This document shows, in pieces, positions 32,488 to 39,404 of a DNA stretch of 39,404 nt (positions are counted from its first letter, which is position 1; each line of letters begins with the position of its first letter). This stretch comes from Cercozoa sp. M6MM (lineage: Eukaryota > Endomyxa: Ascetosporea): NCBI GenBank assembly GCA_040357565.1, contig JBDODJ010000104.1; one strand, written 5' to 3'. The notes below the pieces were generated by a model. The model was not told the origin of the DNA. It searched no databases and was given only the letters and a program-made list of their open reading frames with translations. The position numbers and the translations under genes were made by a program.

Positions 32488-35400
32488 CTAATCACAGCTG
32501 GGCGGTGTGCTGCAGGTGCTGCTGCAGGCACTACCGGTGGCACTACTGCTCTTGCTGTGCGGCGTGCGTTTCCTGTGGCGTGTGCGGCGTCTACTCGGCG
32601 TTTTCTGGTGCCGCTCGAGAGCAGCAGCCACCTGTGCATAGATTCGTTCCGATAAATGTCGGTGAAGACACATCGCATAAGCCTAGTGTACCAGATCAGC
32701 CATGTCAGTGTCGTGATCCTCATCGGGAAGTGGCGGGAACTGCGGCATGTTGGTCGGCGTATTAGTCGGCATGTTAGTCGACGTCTCTGCCGACACATCT
32801 TTCGGCGGACCATTCCTCTCGACCAAACAAGAGTGTTCGACAGGTCGGTCAAAGTCAGGCAACGCAGGCGACAAGGACTTGTTGAGTTGCTGCACGTGTG
32901 CGTGCACCTCGTCGCTCAACATGCGACAGCCGCGAACGTCGATTTTCTGCAGCGTCCTTGACTCCAGCAGTGCTTGTACCGCCTGAAGCAGGGAAGATGG
33001 GGGGGGGGGGGGGTAGAGTGGAAGAAGTGGAAGTGCGCTACCTCGTTACTCAAGATTCGATTGAAAGCAACACTCACGTGTCGCAACTGACCCTGCAAAA
33101 AAGTGGTTTTAATACGCATATATATATATATATATAATCACATACATAAGTGTAACATACAAACACAGATGTAACATACCTACGTATGTGACATACATAC
33201 ATATACATAACATACATACACATGCCTATAAAACATAAATATTAAAAGTGTACATTGCGAACGAGGTGTCGGAAAGATGGCACAACTAGTGCGCGGCAGT
33301 TTTCGACCTGTTTACAAATCTCTTGCTTTACCCCCCTACCCCTTCAAAGAAGTTAATGTTACGTTGAGAAACTCGAGTTTGCAATTCGTCAGAGAAATCG
33401 AGCGCAAGTTTCGGCATTGTGAAACATCCAGATGCGTCAAATTAGGCGTCTAGTTCAAGCAACATGCTACCTCATCTGACCCTCTAATCCACTCAAGCAG
33501 AACTAGAAATACACAGAGTTCGAGTTGACGCAGATTCGTGTTGTTGCGTAGTCGCAGTCGCTGCATTGTCGGCGACTCCACGCGGAGGAACTCGAGTGAC
33601 TGACAGGCGTCCATGCGCAATTCGCGCAAGCACTCGCTCCGCTCCGTCTGCAGTGTCCACCTGCCGAAACCTGTTCGGAGGGAGGTGTACAGTGGGTATG
33701 GGGGAGGGAGCCTAAAGTTACCCTTGCACCCAGTAAGGTCCAGGCAGTGCAACGAGCCGAAACCGACGCGTTGGAACAAATCGGCACGCACCACACGCGA
33801 CGGTGTCTGGTAAAAGGGGTGGGGATGGGGGGGGGGGGGGATAAAAATGTAAAGGGGTAAGAGGTAAACTACCGAACGCAACACGAGTTCGCGCAGGTGC
33901 GGAAAACGACGAATCGCGGCGGACACCGCACTGGCGTCCATGTACATGCACCTAAGGGGGGGGGGGGTAAATTGTGTATGTATGTATGTGTGTGTATGTG
34001 TGTGTATGTGTGTGTGTGTAGGGTGGGGGTGACAACACACTTGGACAACTCAAGTCGCTGCAGACTCATATGTCGGACAGCCGGTGATTGCGCTGCCTGC
34101 GGGGGGGGGGGGGTAAGGGGAAGGGAGCGGTAAGGGGAGGGAGGTAAGGGGAGGGAGGTAAGGGGAAGGAAGGGGTAAGGGGAGGGAGGGGTAAGGGAAG
34201 GGAGGGGGTAAGGGGACGGGAGGGGTAAAGAGTAAAGGTATATGGGTAGGGGGCGATGGGAAAAAGAGCAGGGTAAGGAAACCCTGCGAATGCCGGCGCC
34301 AGTGATATCGGTGCCAGACAGAGTGAGCGACGTGAGCCAAGGGGCCGCCACGAGGAGGCCGAAAACCTCGTCGTCAGTGATGGCACATCCGGCGAGATCC
34401 AATGTGCGCAGTGTCGTCGCCAGCACGCCCGGCAGTCGCGCGAAACTTTCGAAACGCTCACTTCGCACTGTCAGACTCTCCAGCTACACACACTCCCTTA
34501 ACTAACAATACCAACTCCCTTAATAATTAGTCTCAAACCCTTAATAATAGACTCAAAGCCCTGTAAGAAAAGTCTTCAGACCCCCCCTTAATAAATAGCT
34601 GATATGTACCGACGGGAAGCAAGCCACCATGCGCAGTAGCGCCTCGTCTGACACATCGGCCAGACGCCGGTGCACACGTAACACACGCGTGCTACCAAAG
34701 TCCTCGCGAGCGCGACGACACGTGAGTCGACTCACTTGTGCCACTGGAGTCAGTGTTGCACTATCCAAACCAACACAGGAAACACGAAAAGTGCAAGCTA
34801 CACTTGGCCTTGTCGGCATAGTTCAGCTGCATCAGAATGCGCCACTACAAGATTCAAAGGTCCAAGGGTGTGTTTGACGAGAGAACAACTCAAACGCACA
34901 TAAAGAGGATCAGGAAGCGACGATAAACGATCAGTCGGCAGTTCTAACTCACATGCAAAGTGAAACAGCCCCATTTTAGCTTTGGCTACAGTGTGTACCA
35001 GGTGTACGAGGAGCTTCGCTGCGTGCAGGCGCGAAATACTCGAGCACACGATCCGCATCCTGTCCCATTGCAATCCAGACCTCATGCAACAGCAGACTGT
35101 CGACATGAGGCAGCGCAGCTCGCAAACTCTCCAACTGAGCAGTTTTATTGTTTTCTCATTGAATTGAAACGATCAAACAAGTTTGTTTGCAAACTGAAAG
35201 TACCGAAATCGCCGCTAAACGCTCTGCGTGCACGTCCAATACGGACGTTTGCGTTCCTGGTGTCTCTCTGCTGCCGCCGTCCAACAAGAGACTGCAATCG
35301 ATCAGAAATGACCAATCGAATAATTTGATTAAATTTAGATCGAAAACTGTAGGAAGACAAGTTTGTTTGTGCAAGCTTGTTTGCTGTAAATTTACCTCGT

Positions 35401-35604
35401 CATATTCGACGGACTTGAAGACAAAGGTGTCAGCGAAGGCGAACGAGAAGCCGTTCGCCTCCTGCGACGAGGCGACATTCGCTGCCTCTGCCTTGAGCTA
35501 TTCAATGACGTAAAGTATCCAAGTTTCAACCTTATGCGACCTCAGCACACTGTGTACCTTTGTTGCCCATAGTAGCTTTCGCCGATCGGTATACGATCCG
35601 ACAT
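32488..35604 (-). CDS. F-box-like / leucine-rich-repeat protein with CUE-like segment
   Basis: The proposed ATG at 35604 opens MSDRIPIGESYYGQQR. Downstream exons in order: a segment at about 35.14-35.0 kb, SLRAALPHVDSLLLHEVWIA then GQDADRVLEYF, resembling a ubiquitin-binding CUE domain; LPTDRLSSLPDPLYWRILMQ then LNYADKAK, resembling an F-box; VSRLTCRRAREDFG; and LRRs, among them LRTLDLAGCAITDDEVFGLL, LTSLTLSGTDITGAGI, FPHLRELVLRS, FGSLHCLDLTGCKG, CLRELRMDACQSLEFL and LRLRNNTNLRQLEL. The tail is acidic then basic (LPDEDHDTDMADL, then RRRTRHRKRTPHSKSS), stop 32488. F-box/LRR proteins select substrates for SCF ubiquitin ligases; RBX1 lies 13 kb away. The N-terminal exon order and the CUE call are inferences. 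Introns carry four C tracts and a minisatellite. Confidence 0.7.
33119..33136. repeat. (TA)n microsatellite
   Basis: TA run in a long intron of the LRR gene, next to a stretch rich in ACATAC repeats (33140-33240). Confidence 0.85.
33971..34019. repeat. (TGTA/TGTG)n simple repeat in intron
   Basis: Tandem TGTATG/TGTG units in the intron between the exons AAIRRFPHLREL and LQRLELSK. Confidence 0.85.
34112..34235 (-). repeat. intronic minisatellite, unit about 14 bp
   Basis: About eight imperfect copies of GGTAAGGGGAGGGA on the plus strand (TCCCTCCCCTTACC on the coding strand) in the intron after the exon ending GTDITGAGI. The plus strand is G-rich enough for quadruplex formation. The unit is the same CTTACC/C-run vocabulary as other introns here. 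Confidence 0.9.
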
Positions 35605-35987
35605 GGCAACTGTGACACAAGCAGAAGTGACCCAGAATTCCCAAAGCCTTCTTGGCAAGCAATAGAAGTGTAAAACCACATTTTTGAAAGGTACACTATA
35701 TTTGGAACACAGAAGTATGCGCGGGCGCACTAATAAATCTCAAATTCGCACGATCGTTTGAAAAAAAAATCATTCGGTGCCACGCACTTAAACACCAAAA
35801 ATCATCTCACTAAGTACCTTATCACACCTGCTTTGGTTGCTACCTCTGGAAGGAAGACGTGGCAATCTTTTAAAGATTTTTCTTGTCAGTCTGAAAAATA
35901 AACTGGCCTCTGAACGCAGTTTTCTAGATACATTGAGCACTTCGGGTGCGTGTTACTGCACCGGACAAGTGCGAGTGGTGCAAAGTC
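35605..35987. promoter_or_regulatory. divergent promoter gap of the F-box/LRR and BRAP2 genes
   Basis: 383 bases between two divergent start codons. AT-rich in the middle (GAAAAAAAAATCATT near 35.76 kb). No gene is supported. Confidence 0.45.
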
Positions 35988-38531
35988 ATGCGATTCCGGA
36001 TTCTGATCGGGAATCCAAAATTCGTTCCGCGCGAAGGAGTGGTTGGTGTGTTTCTCCTACGTCCAGATGTGCCAAAACGTTTAATCATTGAGTTTACAGA
36101 GTGTGAAACTCCGCGCGAGAACAGTAATACTAAAGGAGATTGTAACGGGGACGATGCCGGTTTGCTTGCGAGTGAGAGTACACGTGATTTTGAGGCCAAA
36201 AACATGAAGCAGCCTGTGTTTGGCAGACACACGAGAGTTCGTCGACAGCGATGACGAGTGGGAGTACGACGTTTTACGAACTTTCCGACTGCGTGACAGA
36301 GCCAGAAAGGTAATCCTATCTTTTGATCTCTGTCGGATCACAAATTACGTTTAATTTGAACAGAACGGCGAATTCGCGATTGTTGCAATTGCTGACATCA
36401 GCACGGAAGTTTCACTTCCTGAAATAGCGGCGAAATTTGATGTTCCCAGAGGCGCAGTTTCCGATTTGTTAGTTGCTGCGCAAGTAAGTCTTTCGTTTGT
36501 CTCTGCTTTCGTTTGTCCGCGAGCTTTTTGTTTTCTAGGAGGAAGAGAACGTCTACTGCGTTTTGCTGCGCTTTCATCGGCACGAAGAAGCTGACGAATT
36601 TATTCGAGTGAACAAGTGGGCTTTCGTTTCTTTCTTTGCTCTTTGAGACCATTAGTGTGTGTCGTCGTTTTAGGGACGTCGGTAAGGTGATGAAAGTGTC
36701 CAGTTTCGAGTCCGATTTCGAGTGGAAGCGCTCTCAAGATGACCCATGCCCGATCTGCCTCGAACCGATTTCGTATTGCCTTTTTCCTGTCAACTTGTAT
36801 AAATCTAGCTCAGTTTAAACCTCAGATGGCCGGAAGAAGAGCAATGCGAGGACGAGGGGGATTTGGTGCCACTTTAAACTTTTGTTTTGCAAGTCAATTC
36901 GCGGATCGAACAAGTTTGTTCGTTTTGTTCGGTCGGACAAAGGTGTTTATAATTTTGACAATTGTAGGCTGGATGGCTGTATGCGGCGCAAGTCTGTGCA
37001 GCAACAGTGCAATGCAAGCATACGTTCCACTGGAGGTGCGTTTTGCAGTGGCAGCGCGAGCACTCACTGACAGGTGACGCATGCTGCCCGCTTTGTCGCT
37101 GTTCTCTCATTCCGACGACTCTAAACGAAAATGTCACTCGCTGTGCCGAGTGTACACTCACGGAAGAGCTGTGGATGTGTCTGGTTTGTGGACATGTCGG
37201 CTGCGGTAGAAGGGTATTTTTTCTTTGTTGCGGTTTTTTCTGTCAAAAACTGAGTTGGGATTTTAGCAAAATGCGCATGCGAGGAAACACTACGAGAGCA
37301 CATTTCACGCAGTAAAATTCAGTTTCTATGACTCAAGTGTGTTCGTTTGTAGTGTTTGTTTGGTAGTACGCCTCGCATGTTTCTGATGGGCGAGTCTGGG
37401 ACTACGCGAGCGATGATTTCACGGAGCGTGTTGTTCTGGCGATCAATGCTGACGACAACAACGGGGGCGGTGCGGAAAGCCCATTGTTCTAACAACGTTG
37501 TTCAAACAACATTGTTCACACAACATTGTTTTAAACCTTTGTGTTTCAATGTCTCGGCAGCAAAACTGGTGGCCACGGCGGATGCGTCGAATGCGGACAA
37601 AGGAAAACTCACGCAAGTCGCTGATGAGTTCCAGGCGCTTCTCACACGCGAACTCGATGAACAACGCCGTTTTTACGAACGGGTACTTGCTTCTCAGTGT
37701 GCTTTCAAAGCTTTCTTTTCATTTACGTGTGTTTTTTGTGCAAACAGCGACTGCAGCAACTCGCAACAGAAGACGCTGACATCGACGAGTTGCGAAAACA
37801 GCAGTCGCAGGTGGAACAGCGTGTTGCACATCTGCAAGAAGTGCTGCAAGGCTTGCGTAACGAGGTTGCGAGACTCAAGGTAACTGCACCTTTATTGCAA
37901 GAGTGATGCTGATGCTTCGTGTTGCAGCAAGAAGCACAAAAACTCCAAAAACACAATGCCGAACTCATCGATGAAAAGCAAGAAGTACATTTGTGTTTTT
38001 GCTCCTGTCCTTTGTTTTAATCACCCGTAATCTATTAGTTCGAATGTCTTCAAACAAATGTTCGAGAAGGTTTCGCCGCCAAAATCCGCGAAAATTCAAC
38101 GAAAATTTCAAATCTTCGCGAAGAAGTGCCTTTTTCCTGTCCTTGAGAGTATCGACAACATGATTGTTTCGGCTTTGCAGATTCACGACTTGGAGTGTCA
38201 CGCGAATCTGCAGCAACAGCTGCAGCACCACGACGGAAGCAGCGGTGACTATTTGGCGCACTTTGCTCAGCAGCGCACTGTGAGCACACGCGAGCGTCTA
38301 CGACAGCGACTTGCGCAGCGGCGTGCCGGACAAGTTCCTTCTGGGTATTCTTACTCTGCCGTCCGTCAAAAGTTAGTTGTATGTGAGTGACTTTGTTGTT
38401 GCAGCAGTGATGCAAGCATCGAGCACAGTGGTGGCCCAAGAGACGCGAGCGCCAGTGCAACCGACACGGAACTCTCCAAGCCGCGAAAGACACGCAACAA
38501 GAGAAAGAAGCGCAACAAACGAAGGAAATAA
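35988..38531 (+). CDS. BRAP: BRAP2-type E3 ubiquitin ligase (RING, ZnF-UBP, coiled coil)
   Basis: About 14 exons from ATG 35988 to TAA 38531. The N-terminal region (MRFRILIGNPKFVPREGVVG), continued by an exon with FAIVAIADISTEVSLPEIAA and by EEENVYCVLLRFHRHEEADE, corresponds to the BRAP2 RRM-like domain. The RING follows: PCPICLEPIS, then CKHTFHWRCVLQW, then CCPLCR. The ZnF-UBP is RCAECTLTEELWMCLVCGHV, then GCGR, then NAHARKHYESTFHA, then DGRVWDYASDDF, matching C..C..LWiCLiCGhiGCGR...HA..H...t.H....l....vWDYagD. A long coiled coil follows (QALLTRELDEQRRFYER, VEQRVAHLQEVLQGL). The end is lysine/arginine-rich (KKRNKRRK), like the end of human BRAP. It binds ubiquitin and, in animals, dampens Ras/MAPK signalling by holding KSR. 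Introns are 38-140 nt, one with a palindromic triple repeat. Confidence 0.92.
37488..37530 (+). repeat. three palindromic tandem units in a BRAP2 intron
   Basis: AACAACGTTGTTC, AAACAACATTGTTC and ACACAACATTGTTT follow one another. Each unit is itself an inverted repeat (AACAA..TTGTT). They sit in the intron whose donor is GTGCGG (about 37468) and whose acceptor is CGGCAG (about 37560). Confidence 0.85.
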
Positions 38532-39107
38532 CGTAAACATAAAAAGCAGACTCAATTGTGTTATGGTACAAACCTGTTGATTGTGAGATTGTCACTTTTA
38601 GTGGAGACAACGACTGAAGAAAAGTAAGATGTAAGATCGTTTAATTTAGTGTTCGTTCGACGTCTCAATAAACCAAATCCGCCCAAGCACTATGACGGCA
38701 GAACGTATCAAGTGCAAAGGGACGAAGCTCCGTCGAAGGAAGCTGGATAAGAGGGAATTCGAACTGCAGTCAAAGTGGTGAGCTGTCGGAAGCTTGTTGC
38801 AATTAAACGGCAAATATCGCGGGTACGTTCCGGATCGGCGGGGCGCTTTTTTTCTTTGGTCTTGCGTTGTATGGGGAAAAAATCCCCATCGCATTGTCAA
38901 AAAAGTGATATCCTTCCAGGGGGTTGCAAACTACCTAAACATACCAGACAGCCAAGGGCAAATAAAAGAATCCGTCAAGGAAACTTAGGAAAGCCCACAA
39001 CGCCTAACGGTTGGATTTTGCAAAAACGCTCCGCCAATCCGGGGCATACCCTTATAGCGCTGAATAAACGTCAGACAGATGAACACCGAATTCGCGCGAG
39101 TCAGTTT
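38532..39107. other. intergenic gap with unexplained open frames
   Basis: Plus-strand frames with unlike codon use lie here: MTAERIKCKGTKLRRRKLDK at 38690-38782, then LQLNGKYRGYVPDRRGAFF to about 38988, plus a basic frame ANKRIRQGNLGKPTTPNGW. None matches a family I know. A perfect hairpin TGGGGAAAAAATCCCCA lies near 38872. It could hold a small gene or an old insertion; I cannot support either. Confidence 0.35.
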
Positions 39108-39404
39108 TTAGCTGGACTGGTCGCCCTGCAGCAGCGGCTGATCAAGCGTCTGATCGGCGTCCGTGGTGCGGTACAACGTGGCCGTGACATCCTCGGCCGC
39201 CGAGTCGTCGGCGTCCGCCTTGTCCGCCTATACACACAAGCATAAGTACCGCACACTCACCTCAAGACAGGGGGAGGGGACCTCTGAGGCCTTGCGACGG
39301 TTGAGGTAGACACGCGCGAGCTTGCGGCCGGTTCGACGGTCGAAGAACCACAAGAGACCACCGACGCAGATACCGAGGTAGCCAATGCCTATGGGGGGGG
39401 GGGG
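39108..39404 (-). CDS. C-terminus of a membrane protein (partial)
   Basis: The visible last exons are preceded by a C tract and ATAG acceptor at the right edge. They read IGYLGICVGGLLWFF (a membrane helix), then RRTGRKLARVYLNRRKASE (positive-inside basic stretch). After an intron comes an acidic tail, ADKADADDSAAEDV, ending QPLLQGDQSS and TAA at 39108. PLL may be a dileucine-like sorting signal. The rest of the gene lies beyond the window, so the family is not recognisable. Confidence 0.6.
39393..39404 (-). repeat. C tract (at least 12) at a 3' splice site, cut by window end
   Basis: C run on the coding strand followed directly by ATAG and the exon IGYLGICVGG, the same arrangement as in four other genes of the window. 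Confidence 0.85.

Larger units (their letters stand above)
32999..34113 (-). repeat. four C12-C15 tracts in introns of the LRR gene
   Basis: Runs at 32999-33013, 33827-33840, 33956-33967 and 34101-34113, written as G on the plus strand and so C on the coding strand. At 33956 the tract is followed directly by TTAG and at 34101 by GCAG, the 3' splice sites. Confidence 0.9.

Noticed and set aside
38646-39060. Possible mobile-element fragment
   Set aside because: No terminal repeats, target-site duplication or recognisable transposase or reverse-transcriptase motif.

Overview
This is a gene-dense, intron-rich nuclear segment from a eukaryote, read by eye. About 16 protein genes lie on both strands with gaps of roughly 0.25-0.7 kb (one of 1.3 kb). 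Most have many short introns (about 40-140 nt) with GT-AG ends. A nuclear gene for mitoribosomal protein uS4m argues against an animal, because animal mitoribosomes lack uS4. The mix of FCF1, RBX1, BRAP2, bestrophin, an AAAP amino-acid transporter and a lipoxygenase fits a free-living or parasitic microbial eukaryote. I cannot place the lineage. I saw no rRNA, convincing tRNA, CRISPR, retroelement or DNA transposon.

Layout, left to right. 1-760 (-): multi-span membrane protein running off the left edge. 1140-2169 (-): glutathione S-transferase. 2589-5868 (-): large helical protein with an acidic segment. 6136-7130 (+): secreted Cys-rich protein, divergent from the previous gene. 7242-8252 (-): HNH-type zinc/nuclease protein. 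8673 to about 13.96 kb or beyond (-): lipoxygenase with a very long N-terminal extension that includes membrane segments. 15442-16307 (+): FCF1/UTP24. 16677-18931 (+): bestrophin-like channel. 19250-19735 (+): RBX1. 19986-20631 (-) and 21065-22255 (+): a divergent pair, a probable mitochondrial inner-membrane protein and uS4m. 22610-24894 (-): nuclear coiled-coil/polyQ protein. 26186-28555 (+): unrecognised basic/proline-rich protein. 29472 to about 31.8 kb (-): AAAP transporter. 32488-35604 (-): F-box-like/LRR protein. 35988-38531 (+): BRAP2-type RING/ZnF-UBP ubiquitin ligase. 39108 to the right edge (-): C-terminus of a membrane protein.

No operon-like functional unit is visible. Three ubiquitin-system genes (RBX1, F-box/LRR, BRAP2) fall within 20 kb, and two mitochondrial genes share one divergent promoter gap. 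The most unusual property is in the introns. Many carry 10-17 nt runs of C, on the coding strand whichever way the gene points, often directly before the 3' splice site. A large share of introns also begin GTAC rather than GTAAG or GTGAG. All exon boundaries here were placed by eye from frame continuity and GT/AG ends and should be treated as models.
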